From NCBI RefSeq assembly GCF_900105325.1, contig NZ_FNSU01000003.1:2604001-2668000 (forward strand): a stretch of 64,000 bases of DNA. Direction: 5' to 3'. Position 1 is the first letter of the stretch. The number at the start of each line of letters is the position of its first letter. The stretch is from Pseudomonas marginalis. GTDB taxonomy: Bacteria > Pseudomonadota > Gammaproteobacteria > Pseudomonadales > Pseudomonadaceae. Positions 33,377 to 43,318 of this stretch are shown piece after piece. The position numbers and the translations under genes were made by a program. A model generated the notes under the pieces. The model was not told the DNA's origin. It made no database searches and saw only the letters and a list, made by a program, of their open reading frames with translations.

Positions 33377-35092
33377 TCATTCATGCACGCGCACTTCACG
33401 GAACATGCCCATTTCCATGTGGTACAGCAGGTGACAGTGATAGGCCCAACGCCCCAGGGCATCGGCGGTCACCCGGTAACTGCGGCGCGAGCCCGGCGGC
33501 ATGTCGATGGTGTGCTTGCGGACCTGGAACTGGCCGTTTTCATCCTCAAGGTCGCTCCACAGGCCGTGCAGGTGAATCGGGTGGCTCATCATCGTGTCGT
33601 TGACCAGCACCAGCCGGACGCGCTCGCCATAGGTCAGTTGCAAGGGCTCGGCATCGGAGAACTTCACACCATTGAATGACCAGGCGAACTTCTCCATATG
33701 CCCGGTGAGGTGCAATTCAAGGGTGCGCGTGGGATCGCGGCCATCGGGATCGTCGAAGGTGCTGTGCAGGTCGGCATAGGTCAGCACTCGCCGACCGTTG
33801 TTGCGCAGGCCGATCCCCGGATCGTCGAGCTTGGGCACCGGGCTCATCGCCTGCATGTCCACCAAAGGGTTGTTCTGCTCGCTGGCCGGGTGGCTCTGCA
33901 TCGACATCGCGCCCATCGCGCTGTGATCCATGCCCGCCATATCCGGCATGTCCGCCATGGCGCCGTGATCCATCCCACCCATGCCCATGTCGTCCATGGT
34001 GAGCCAGGGGCGCGGCTCAAGTGCCGGTACGGGTGCCGTCGCCCCCGCCTGGCGGGCAAGCGTGCCACGGGCATAACCCGTGCGGTCCATGGACTGGGCA
34101 AACAGCGTGTAGGCCGTTGCCGTGGGCTCCACCAGCACATCGAAGGTTTCGGCGACCGCAATGCGGAACTCATCGACGCTGACCGGCTTGACCGGCTGGC
34201 CATCGGCGGCGATGACGGTCATCTTCAGCCCCGGGATGCGCACATCGAAATAGGTCATCGCCGAACCGTTGATAAAGCGCAGGCGAATTTTCTCCCCGGC
34301 CTCAAATACCCCGGTCCAGTTGAGGCCGGGGGGCTGGCCGTTGAGCAGGTAGGTGTAGGTCTGGCCGCTGACGTCCGCAAGGTCGGTAGGGTTCATCTTC
34401 ATCTGCGCCCACATCAGCCGGTCGCTGACGGTGGCCGACCAGCCCTGCTTGCCCACATCCCGTACGAAATCGCCCGCGGTGGGCTTATGCCGGTTGTAGT
34501 AATCGGACTGCTTCTTGAGGGTCTTCATCAGGGCGACGGGATCTTCGTCGGTCCAGTCCGAGAGCATCACCACGTAGTCGCGCTGGCAGGTGAAGGGCTC
34601 GGGCTCCAACGGCTCGATGACCAGCGGGCCGTACACCCCCTGCTGCTCCTGGAACCCGGAATGGCTGTGGTACCAGTAAGTGCCGTGCTGTCTGACCTTG
34701 AACTGATAGACAAACACGCCACCCGGCTCGATGCCCTTGAAACTCAGGCCGGGCACGCCGTCCATGGTCGACGGCAACACGATGCCGTGCCAGTGGATCG
34801 ACGTCGGCTCGCTGAGGCGGTTGTGCACGCGCAGGGTCACGGTGTCGCCCTCACGCCAGCGCAGCAACGGGCCGGGCAGGCTGCCATTGATGGTCAACGC
34901 GGTGCGCTGTTGACCCGTGAGGTTGACCGGCGTCTGGTCGATAAACAGAGCGAATTCGCTGCCCGCCAGCACGGTGGGCTCGCCCGCACTTGTCAGCGCC
35001 CATACCGGCGTGCGCCATAGCCCGAGCCCGCCGAGCAGGCCGCCGGCGGCCAGGCCTTTGACGAAGGTTCGTCTGGAGGTAGTAGAGTGCAT
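33377..35092 (-). CDS. copA: Periplasmic multicopper oxidase CopA (copper resistance)
   Basis: 571 residues. An N-terminal Tat signal (TSRRTFVKGLAAGGLLGG) exports the folded protein. Three cupredoxin domains follow, with copper ligands in SIHWHGIVLP, GTYWYHSHSGFQEQQG, HPIHLHGLWSDLE and the C-terminal WAYHCHLLYHMEMGMF motif (HCH with axial Met). Between domains 2 and 3 is a Met/His-rich segment with repeated MDHG/MDHSAMG units (about residues 365-400), which binds extra copper. CopA oxidises Cu(I) and sequesters copper. It is the first gene of copABCD; no copRS pair is adjacent in this window. Confidence 0.95.
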   Translation of the reverse strand: MHSTTSRRTFVKGLAAGGLLGGLGLWRTPVWALTSAGEPTVLAGSEFALFIDQTPVNLTGQQRTALTINGSLPGPLLRWREGDTVTLRVHNRLSEPTSIHWHGIVLPSTMDGVPGLSFKGIEPGGVFVYQFKVRQHGTYWYHSHSGFQEQQGVYGPLVIEPLEPEPFTCQRDYVVMLSDWTDEDPVALMKTLKKQSDYYNRHKPTAGDFVRDVGKQGWSATVSDRLMWAQMKMNPTDLADVSGQTYTYLLNGQPPGLNWTGVFEAGEKIRLRFINGSAMTYFDVRIPGLKMTVIAADGQPVKPVSVDEFRIAVAETFDVLVEPTATAYTLFAQSMDRTGYARGTLARQAGATAPVPALEPRPWLTMDDMGMGGMDHGAMADMPDMAGMDHSAMGAMSMQSHPASEQNNPLVDMQAMSPVPKLDDPGIGLRNNGRRVLTYADLHSTFDDPDGRDPTRTLELHLTGHMEKFAWSFNGVKFSDAEPLQLTYGERVRLVLVNDTMMSHPIHLHGLWSDLEDENGQFQVRKHTIDMPPGSRRSYRVTADALGRWAYHCHLLYHMEMGMFREVRVHE

Positions 35093-35222
35093 GCCGATTC
35101 AAGTCCGTCAGTTGAATGGCAGCAGATTAGGGGGCGCCGGCTGTCAGCAACCTTAGCGGCAGATTACCGATCCGACAGTTTCGGCGTGCCCGGCACCGCC
35201 TGGGTGCCGGGGCATGGAGGGG

Positions 35223-35612
35223 TCAGGCGATCTGCGCTTTGGAGGCCACTTCTGCAAAGGTCGCCGGGTCCAACGCATCGGCCTGCTCATCCAGCACCTG
35301 GCGCGGATGATCATTGCCCGGGATGGAGCTGTCGATCAGCGCCAACAGCTGCGCGCCCAGGGCGGTCAGAATGAAATTCTCTCCGTTACCGCCTTCTTCC
35401 TCAGGCCGCGACTCGATAAACCCACGCTTGAACAACAGCGCTTCATAGTCCGCGGCGGTCTTTTTCAGCGCATCCAGGTTACCGGTGGACTCGCCCGCCG
35501 TGGCCTTCTCGGCCGCTTCCTGCTCGGCGTATTTGCGCGGGGCAAAACTGCCCTCGCCGTTCTGCACTTCATGCAGCAGACGTTCGATCAGATCCCAGTT
35601 GTAAGTCGTCAT
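35223..35612 (-). CDS. Conserved hypothetical protein, possibly DUF2513-like winged helix
   Basis: A 129-residue soluble, acidic protein. Its order (NWDLIERLLHEVQN, then an insert rich in Glu/Ala/Lys, YEALLFKRGFIES, and NFILTALGAQLLALID) recalls DUF2513-type winged-helix proteins, in which an N-terminal helix and a late LTxxG helix flank a hydrophobic LL-GLI strand turn. This link is weak and the function is unknown. It stands alone upstream of copA on the same strand, but 130 bp away. Confidence 0.6.
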   Translation of the reverse strand: MTTYNWDLIERLLHEVQNGEGSFAPRKYAEQEAAEKATAGESTGNLDALKKTAADYEALLFKRGFIESRPEEEGGNGENFILTALGAQLLALIDSSIPGNDHPRQVLDEQADALDPATFAEVASKAQIA

Positions 35613-35766
35613 CCTGATTCCTCCTGCAGGCCTAAGGAAAGTAGCCCGTCTGTAGGAGTGACCCTATGGGGCTGTGGCCGTTCATACCAACCGACGGGCG
35701 TCATTTCTCTGAACTTTCCAGACGTTCGCCCCCTCAACTGAGCATCACCGCCAAGGAGGTCCGACC

Positions 35767-36042
35767 ATGAAAACCCTGATGAACCTGGCCATCGCCGCCA
35801 CGTTGCTCACCGCCCTGCCCGCCTGGGCCTGCACCCCGGAAGAGGCCACGGCCAAGCGCGAGCAACTGGCCCAGGAAGTGGCCAAACTCACCGAGCAGAA
35901 CCCGACCAAGGCCAAGGAGATGAACGACGAGCTGCAGAAGATGGACCTGGATACTGAAAGCGCGGAGTTTCCCGACAAGTGCCAGTTGATCGACGCCCGC
36001 CTCAAGGAATTGAAAGAAGCGGCGGCCAAAGCGAAAAACTGA
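35767..36042 (+). CDS. Small exported helical protein (91 aa)
   Basis: 91 residues with a signal peptide (MKTLMNLAIAATLLTALPAWA, cut before CTPEEA). The mature 70 residues are highly charged and helical, with two Cys (residues 22 and about 72) that could form a disulfide linking the ends of a helical hairpin. The ATG follows a strong ribosome site (AAGGAGGTCCGACC) and a bidirectional terminator follows the gene. It is a conserved type of periplasmic small protein in Pseudomonas; the function is unknown. Confidence 0.75.
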   Translation: MKTLMNLAIAATLLTALPAWACTPEEATAKREQLAQEVAKLTEQNPTKAKEMNDELQKMDLDTESAEFPDKCQLIDARLKELKEAAAKAKN

Positions 36043-36049
36043 GGCCATA

Positions 36050-36076
36050 AAAAAACCGGACAACGTCCGGTTTTTT
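36050..36076. terminator. Bidirectional rho-independent terminator
   Basis: The stem ACCGGAC / GTCCGGT is flanked by six A on the left and six T on the right, so it works for both the small exported protein gene (plus) and the DEAD-box helicase gene (minus). Confidence 0.93.
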
Positions 36077-36091
36077 CACATCCCTCACGCC

Positions 36092-37438
<1,347 letters not shown>

Positions 37439-37631
37439 GGGTGCTACCTCGAAGAAATACAAAAAATCAGCTGCATAGGGTACCGGTTTCGGGCGTCCAA
37501 ACCGAGTGTCTTTACGCGAACGGCGCTAATCAGTTGCTTTTTTGTCAGAGCATTTGTCCACGGCATCAACTTTGTTGCACTTAAATGCTCTAATCGCGCC
37601 GTCTTGTCTTACAGAAGAATCGGTTTCATCC

Positions 37632-38918
37632 ATGGATATCAAACAGCTCTGGCTCAACGTCCAAGACCTCTGGGGCACCCTCGACGAACACCCGCTGCTG
37701 CATGCCAGCCTCGGTTTCCTGGTGTTGCTGGTGGTGGCCCTGCTGCTCGGACGTGTGGCGCGTTACCTCATCCTCCACGCCGTCAAATTGCTTGGCCGGC
37801 AACCGGCGCTGCACTGGCTCAACGACCTGCGGCACAACAAAGTCTTCCACCGCCTGGCGCAGATGACGCCGTCGCTGGTGATCCAGTTCGGCCTGTACCT
37901 GGTGCCGGACCTGAGCAAGACCGCCATCCTGTTTATCGGCAATGTGGCCCTGGCCCTGACCATCCTGTTCCTGATGCTGGCCATGAGCGCCCTGCTCAAC
38001 GCCCTGCTGGACATCTATGCGCGCACCGAACACGCGCGTACCCGCTCGATCAAGGGCTACGTGCAGTTGGCGAAGATGGTGCTGTACGTGTTTGGCGCGA
38101 TCATCATCGTCGCGACCCTGATTGACCGTTCGCCACTGTTGCTGCTGTCGGGCCTGGGTGCGATGTCGGCGGTGATCCTGTTGGTCTACAAGGACACGCT
38201 GTTGTCGTTCGTCGCCAGCGTGCAGTTGACCAGCAACGACATGCTGCGTGTCGGCGACTGGATCGAAATGCCCCAGGTCGGCGCCGATGGCGATGTGGTG
38301 GACATCACCCTGCACACGGTCAAGGTGCAGAACTTCGACAAGACCATCGTCTCCATCCCGACCTGGCGCCTGATGTCGGAATCGTTCAAGAACTGGCGCG
38401 GCATGCAGGCCTCGGGTGGGCGACGCATCAAGCGCAGCCTGTTTATTGATGCCAGCGGCGTGCGCTTTTTGCGTGACGATGAAGAAGTGCGCATGACCCA
38501 GGTGCACCTGCTCACCGACTACATCGGGCGCAAGCAGGCCGAACTCAAGGCCTGGAACGAAGCCCAGGGCCACAGCGCGCAACTGTCGGCGAACCGCCGG
38601 CGCATGACCAACCTCGGCACCTTCCGCGCGTATGCCCTGGCCTACCTCAAAAGCCATCCGGATATCCAGCCGAACATGACTTGCATGGTGCGCCAGATGC
38701 AAACCACCGCCGAGGGCGTGCCGCTGGAGATCTACTGCTTTACCCGCACCACCGTGTGGGCCGATTACGAGCGGATCCAGGGGGATATTTTCGACTACCT
38801 GCTGGCCGTGTTGCCGGAGTTCGGATTGAACCTGTACCAGCAACCCAGCGGCACCGACTTGCGCACCGGGATACTGGCCCTGGCAGGCACTGCCCGAACC
38901 TTGGAAACCCCGGCGTAG
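37632..38918 (+). CDS. YbdG-type mechanosensitive channel (MscS superfamily)
   Basis: 428 residues from the ATG at 37632. About five N-terminal helices (the first being LGFLVLLVVALLLGRVARYLIL) precede the MscS pore and beta domain: LLLSGLGAMSAVILLVYKDT, then GDWIEMPQVGADGDVVDITL and TVKVQNFDKTIVSIPTWRLM. The long C-terminal part (ASGGRRIKRSLFID onward) is typical of E. coli YbdG, a minor-conductance channel in osmotic downshock. The in-frame ATG at 37542 lies in the promoter region and is unlikely. Confidence 0.9.
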   Translation: MDIKQLWLNVQDLWGTLDEHPLLHASLGFLVLLVVALLLGRVARYLILHAVKLLGRQPALHWLNDLRHNKVFHRLAQMTPSLVIQFGLYLVPDLSKTAILFIGNVALALTILFLMLAMSALLNALLDIYARTEHARTRSIKGYVQLAKMVLYVFGAIIIVATLIDRSPLLLLSGLGAMSAVILLVYKDTLLSFVASVQLTSNDMLRVGDWIEMPQVGADGDVVDITLHTVKVQNFDKTIVSIPTWRLMSESFKNWRGMQASGGRRIKRSLFIDASGVRFLRDDEEVRMTQVHLLTDYIGRKQAELKAWNEAQGHSAQLSANRRRMTNLGTFRAYALAYLKSHPDIQPNMTCMVRQMQTTAEGVPLEIYCFTRTTVWADYERIQGDIFDYLLAVLPEFGLNLYQQPSGTDLRTGILALAGTARTLETPA

Positions 38919-39085
38919 TGACAACGATATCGACGAGGGGCTGGCAAGCGCCTCGTCGCTATATAGGACGATGGGCGCAACCGTATTCATCTAAACACGA
39001 CCGATAAAAGCCAGCGTCTATGTATAGCCGCTGCTGCCGATTATTCAACGGGCCCACCCCATAAAGAAAATTTCTCCTACGCCTT

Positions 39086-39100
39086 TAGTGAATTTCACTA
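39086..39100 (+). promoter_or_regulatory. Lrp-like 15-bp palindromic box upstream of the SznF-like operon
   Basis: TAGTGAATTTCACTA is a perfect palindrome around its central T and matches the E. coli Lrp consensus YAGHAWATTWTDCTR at 13 of 15 positions. It ends 87 bases before the first ATG of the operon. An Lrp/AsnC gene lies at the far end of the locus (44025-44441), so it is the obvious candidate ligand. Confidence 0.6.
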
Positions 39101-39187
39101 CTTGCGCGCACTATTTCTAATCTGTTTTAAAAAAAATCCACGCCTTAGCATCTGGCCATCAAACAACGCCAGCAAAAGGCCCCCCTC

Positions 39188-40567
39188 ATGTTATGGACAA
39201 CTCAGCTTTCCGATAATGCAGCAGACTTTGTATTAAGTTCGAATGCCGAAGCATTGACCCACTATTGTGGTGCTGGCGCCTTTGCTCAACCCCACGATTT
39301 TTATACCCAAAACCCCTACCAGCGCCCTTCGCGGCCGCAGGACGTAACCGATTCAATCATCACCACCTGCCTGACCAGCGACCAGCTTTCAAACAGCCAG
39401 CATCTATTGGCACAGCGGTTGTTATTGAATATCTACGAACAAGACCTGGTCTTCTTGCCCAAGCCGCCATTGGAACTGGACTTCAAGGCGTTCAAGCGTT
39501 TCTATGATCCGCAGCACGCGGCCAGTGGCAAAAAGATCCGCCCGTTGCTGGAACACTACTTGTACAACTGGCTCAAGGAAGAAGTACATATCAATGGCCC
39601 TTGGTGCCTGGACTCTTTTATCGCCCACACCGATAAAGTATTGGATGACGTCGCCCGATCCGAGTCCAAACTCCATGAAGTGCTGACCACCAGCCGCCAT
39701 CCCGAGCGAGCCGCCAGGTTTTTCATGACGCAATGTGCGGGAGACTTCCTCAGTGAAGCATCGGCCATGGCCCGCAACGTACTGGGCAACAGCGGTGCGT
39801 ACACCAGCGAATTGTTCAAGATCCTGATCGACGAGTATGGCTACGGCGTCGACAAAAAGAAGCACAGCACCATTTTTGAAGACATGCTCCAGGACATGGG
39901 CATGTCCCATCACGTGCACCACTACTGGCAGTTCTATACGCCGGCGTCGCTGTCGCTCACCAACTACTTCCACTACGTATCGGCCAACCATGGCGAGCTT
40001 TTCCGCTATATCGGCGCCATGTACTACACCGAAGCTACATTGGCGCTGACCACCAAGCACCAGTCACGCGCGATCAAGACCATCTTCAACGGCAGCGTCT
40101 CCACGGGCTATTTCGATGAGCATGCCCACATCGATGTGCACCACGGAAGAATGGCCCTCCAGCGCCTGATCATTCCCATGATCAAGCAGTTCGGCCCCCA
40201 GATCATCCCCGACCTTATTCGCGGCTTTGAAGAGTTCAGGCTGCTTCAGGACATCGCCGACGAAGAGTTGTATGCCCATATCAACTGGCATGACGCGTTC
40301 GATGAGCATCGCGCACAGGCAGCGGCGCTCCAGGGCCACAAACCGGTGGACCTGAGGATTACCGAGACCGAACACGAGCTGTCGGTGCTGCATACCCACC
40401 CGAATGACGAACTGTTCTGGGTCGAATCAGGCGAGCTGGAGTTCGTCGCCAGCCCCGAACTGACGGTGCGCCTCAAGGCCGGCGAAGGCGTGGTAATTCC
40501 CAAGGGAATGCTGCACGGCACCCGCATCACCAGCCCGTCCTGCACGTACACCGTCACCGCCATCTGA
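39188..40567 (+). CDS. SznF-like N-oxygenase: heme-oxygenase-like di-iron domain plus cupin
   Basis: 459 residues, close to SznF (471), the streptozotocin enzyme that hydroxylates both N atoms of a methylarginine guanidine and then rearranges it to an N-nitrosourea. Architecture: helical N-terminal region (1-150), central heme-oxygenase-like di-metal oxidase (about 155-335), C-terminal cupin (about 385-459). Candidate di-iron ligands Glu190, Glu216, His226, Glu282, His312, Asp316 and His319 have exactly the spacing I recall for SznF (189, 215, 225, 281, 311, 315, 318). Cupin histidines 402, 404 and 443 match SznF 407, 409 and 448. The ATG follows AAAAGG at eight bases. It heads a five-gene operon. 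No methyltransferase like SznE is present, so the substrate probably differs (arginine or another guanidine). The product is inferred, not shown. Confidence 0.83.
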   Translation: MLWTTQLSDNAADFVLSSNAEALTHYCGAGAFAQPHDFYTQNPYQRPSRPQDVTDSIITTCLTSDQLSNSQHLLAQRLLLNIYEQDLVFLPKPPLELDFKAFKRFYDPQHAASGKKIRPLLEHYLYNWLKEEVHINGPWCLDSFIAHTDKVLDDVARSESKLHEVLTTSRHPERAARFFMTQCAGDFLSEASAMARNVLGNSGAYTSELFKILIDEYGYGVDKKKHSTIFEDMLQDMGMSHHVHHYWQFYTPASLSLTNYFHYVSANHGELFRYIGAMYYTEATLALTTKHQSRAIKTIFNGSVSTGYFDEHAHIDVHHGRMALQRLIIPMIKQFGPQIIPDLIRGFEEFRLLQDIADEELYAHINWHDAFDEHRAQAAALQGHKPVDLRITETEHELSVLHTHPNDELFWVESGELEFVASPELTVRLKAGEGVVIPKGMLHGTRITSPSCTYTVTAI

Positions 40568-40579
40568 GTAGGCAACCCA

Positions 40580-40894
40580 ATGAAAGCCATCAGCCTGAAT
40601 ATCACCCACGCCAACTATGTGGCCGTGGGGGAAAGAACCTACTTTCTCAAGCGTCATGCGTATTCGACGCAATTGCTGCCCACCGCATGCCCCCATCGTG
40701 GCGGCCCGCTGCACATGGGCGAAGTGACAGGCGACGGCCAAAGCGTGATCTGTCCCTGGCACGACAACGCCTACAAGGTCTGCAACCTGGAAAAAAAAGC
40801 ACTGCCCACGGTGCGCGTCAGGAACCAGATCAGCACCGTCGTCGGCGACACCGAGCGCTGTGTGCCGCTGCTTAAAATCTCCCGCTACAACTGA
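40580..40894 (+). CDS. Rieske-type [2Fe-2S] ferredoxin
   Basis: 104 residues, a free-standing Rieske domain. The cluster ligands are Cys37-Pro-His39 (ACPHRGGPLH) and Cys58-x2-His61 (ICPWHDNAYK), with 18 residues between the two pairs. There is no membrane helix or fused oxygenase domain, so it is a soluble electron carrier. It starts 12 bp after the SznF-like gene, and its TGA overlaps the next ATG by one base. The likely job is delivering electrons to the di-iron site of the SznF-like enzyme, which needs reducing power for each hydroxylation; this is inferred from position. Confidence 0.88.
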   Translation: MKAISLNITHANYVAVGERTYFLKRHAYSTQLLPTACPHRGGPLHMGEVTGDGQSVICPWHDNAYKVCNLEKKALPTVRVRNQISTVVGDTERCVPLLKISRYN

Positions 40895-42084
40895 TGAAGC
40901 CCATGAATACTAAATCGACATTGACCGCGTTCTATTCAATCGTGACCCTGTTCACCGGCCTCGACATGGCGATTGTCATCGCGATGGTCTGGTTCGGCCT
41001 GGAGACCACCGGTTCAACATTCCTGGTCGGCGCCACCTTGTGCGTGGCGACCGTGGTGCCCTATTTGTGCGAACAGTACATCGGCAAGTTCTTTACCATT
41101 GAACTCAGCCTGAAACGACTGCTGTACATTCGCCTGGCGGCCTTCGCCGCAGTACTGGGGCTGTCGTTTACCCAGGCCGCCTTGCTGCCGATCGGCTTCC
41201 TGGCCATCGCGTTCGTGGTGGGCGTCACCGACTACTTCACCATCAGCACCCTGGAATCGAAAAATACCAAGCTGGTGCTGGCCGGCCTCACCGACAGCGA
41301 TACCTGCGCGCGGTTGATGCAAACCTCCATCCAGATCGGTGCTTTCGGCGGTGCGCTGCTGGGCGGGTTGATCGTGGATGTGTTCTCGGTCAACCAGACA
41401 CTGCAGATCATCAGCCTGGCGGCGATCCTCTCGCTCGCGGCCATCCTCCTGGTGGCCGACAACCCCAACGAACACACCGCCGAACAGGCCACAGGGCCCT
41501 CCACTGCGCGGCCGCTGGACCTGCCGCGCAACCTCTACATTCTGATCATCGTGTTGAGCATGATCGGCTTCCATATAGGCGCGTTCAACAGCCTGGTGCC
41601 CATCGTTTTTCAAAAGCTCAATGAGTGGAATGCCACCCTGTTCGGCGTCGCCAGTGGCCTGGCCGGCCTGGGCGCCTTCAGCGCCGCCGTGTTGCCGCGC
41701 ATCAAGCTCAACAGCTATGGGGCCATCTCGCTGGTGATACTGGCGGACGTGGCAATCGTCTACTTCCAGAACCTCTACGTGATGATGGCTGCGGCCTTCC
41801 TGCTGGGTTTTTGCATCAACAGCCTGCGGATCCAGCTGCGTAAAACCCTGATCGAGTCGGCGCCCAACGCCCGGGTAGCCGATGTGATCGCGGCCAAGAG
41901 TTCGCTCTACTACCTGCTGGTCAGTGGCTCGGCACCGATGATCCTGACGTTCTTCACCACCTCGGGATTTCTCGGACTCGAAGGCGCCCGCCTGTTGATG
42001 ATCGTCTCCGCCGGCCTGTTGGCCACCGCCGTACTGGCGTGGAACCTGACCCCGGCCGCCGCGCCCACCGCCACCACGGAATAA
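40894..42084 (+). CDS. Major facilitator superfamily transporter
   Basis: 396 residues with about 12 membrane helices and a short N-terminus (MKPMNTKSTLTAFYSIVTLF); an ATG at 40903 is an alternative. Cytoplasmic loop 6-7 is hydrophilic (ADNPNEHTAEQATGPSTARPLD). I cannot place it in a substrate-defined subfamily. Its start overlaps the Rieske stop (TGATG) and the ATP-grasp gene follows within 12 bp, so it belongs to the biosynthetic operon and most likely exports the product or imports its precursor. Confidence 0.8.
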   Translation: MKPMNTKSTLTAFYSIVTLFTGLDMAIVIAMVWFGLETTGSTFLVGATLCVATVVPYLCEQYIGKFFTIELSLKRLLYIRLAAFAAVLGLSFTQAALLPIGFLAIAFVVGVTDYFTISTLESKNTKLVLAGLTDSDTCARLMQTSIQIGAFGGALLGGLIVDVFSVNQTLQIISLAAILSLAAILLVADNPNEHTAEQATGPSTARPLDLPRNLYILIIVLSMIGFHIGAFNSLVPIVFQKLNEWNATLFGVASGLAGLGAFSAAVLPRIKLNSYGAISLVILADVAIVYFQNLYVMMAAAFLLGFCINSLRIQLRKTLIESAPNARVADVIAAKSSLYYLLVSGSAPMILTFFTTSGFLGLEGARLLMIVSAGLLATAVLAWNLTPAAAPTATTE

Positions 42085-42096
42085 GGAATGCACGAC

Positions 42097-43314
42097 GTGA
42101 AAACCGTACTGATCGTTGACCCGTTCTCCACGGGCAAACTCTACGCGCCCTTGCTCAACGCACAGGGCATACGGTGCATCGCCGTGATCTCCACACGCGC
42201 CTTGCCTGAACACTTCACCAACGACCTGATCACAGAGAACTTCCATGAGGTGTATGCCTGGGAAGAGAGCCTGTTGATTACCCTGGAAGCCTTGTCACCG
42301 AGCGCCGTGATCGCCGGTTGCGAAACCGCGATCTACCTCACGGACTACCTGACGGAGCTGCTCGACATCCCGGGCAATAGCCGTATCACCAGCGACCTGC
42401 GACGCAACAAGTTCTCCATGCAGCAGGCGCTGAAAAAATACCAGTTGGCCCACATCGATTCGCACTTGCTGAGCTCACCGAGCCGCATCGGCGAAGTGCT
42501 GGCCAAACTCGACGAGGCGGCCACCTATGTGGTCAAGCCGCTGAACTCGGCCGCCACCGAAGGCGTGGTGTTTGCCCAAGGCAAGCGCGAAGTGGAGACC
42601 GCCTTGAAAAACGCGGCCTGGCAGCAGAAAAACGACCTGGGCGAAGTCAACCTCGGTTTTATCGTGCAGTCGTTCATAGCGGGACCGGAGTACGTGGTGG
42701 ATATGGTCGCCTTTGACGGCACCTACGTCGTTGCCAGCGTCTGCAAGTACACCAAGATCCAGAAGAACGGCAGCATGTTTGTCTACGAAAGCCTCGACAC
42801 CCTCGACCCGCGGGCTGAAGAACTGCAACCGCTGACCGATTACGCGCGCCAGGCGGCAGCGGCCCTGGGCGTGCGGGTCGGGCCGATTCATATGGAAATC
42901 ATCTGGTCAGAGGCCGGGCCGGTGATGATCGAGGCCGGCGGTCGCTTGCACGGCGGCATCGCGCCCCTGCTGTTCCAGCAGGTGTATCACCCCGACTTGC
43001 TGTTACTGTCGATCGACAGCTACCTCGGCCACCCACGCCCCGAGGCCGATGCGGTGAGCCAGATCAGCCATGGCCGGATCGGTTTCTTCTGTTCCGATGA
43101 ACGCCATGCCTTCGCTCCTCCCTCACCCCAGGCCATACAAAGCGCCCAGGCGGACGAGGCCTATTGCGGGCACCGTTATTTCATCAGCGCCGGCGAAACC
43201 ACGCCGGTCACGATCGACTTCGCCACCTGTCCAGGGCTGTTCTGGCTGCAAAGCCCTTCGGCGCAGCAACTGGACACCAGTACCGCCAACCTGCGAAAAA
43301 AACTGTGGGGCTAA
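42097..43314 (+). CDS. ATP-grasp ligase (carboxylate-amine type)
   Basis: 405 residues from the GTG at 42097, which has AAGGA nine bases upstream; the in-frame ATG at 42088 abuts that ribosome site and is unlikely. An N-terminal Rossmann-like region starts KTVLIVDPFSTGKLYAPLL. The ATP-grasp core has RRNKFSMQQALKKY, the Lys of YVVKPLNSAATEGV (about 147) and the Mg-binding Glu residues in HMEIIWSE (about 267) and MIEAGGRLHGG (about 279). This matches amino-acid ligases of the BacD/TblF type, which join a carboxylate to an amine via an acyl phosphate. With no NRPS nearby, it probably couples the N-oxygenated product to an amino acid or a small acid. Confidence 0.85.
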   Translation: MKTVLIVDPFSTGKLYAPLLNAQGIRCIAVISTRALPEHFTNDLITENFHEVYAWEESLLITLEALSPSAVIAGCETAIYLTDYLTELLDIPGNSRITSDLRRNKFSMQQALKKYQLAHIDSHLLSSPSRIGEVLAKLDEAATYVVKPLNSAATEGVVFAQGKREVETALKNAAWQQKNDLGEVNLGFIVQSFIAGPEYVVDMVAFDGTYVVASVCKYTKIQKNGSMFVYESLDTLDPRAEELQPLTDYARQAAAALGVRVGPIHMEIIWSEAGPVMIEAGGRLHGGIAPLLFQQVYHPDLLLLSIDSYLGHPRPEADAVSQISHGRIGFFCSDERHAFAPPSPQAIQSAQADEAYCGHRYFISAGETTPVTIDFATCPGLFWLQSPSAQQLDTSTANLRKKLWG

Positions 43315-43318
43315 GGTT

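Noticed and set aside
35093..35222. A CopR (cop box) site upstream of copA
   Set aside because: I looked for a repeated or palindromic element in the 130-base gap and found none that I could defend.
42088..42096. ATG at 42088 as start of the ATP-grasp gene
   Set aside because: The ribosome site AAGGA directly abuts this ATG; GTG 42097 has ideal spacing and gives the usual N-terminus.
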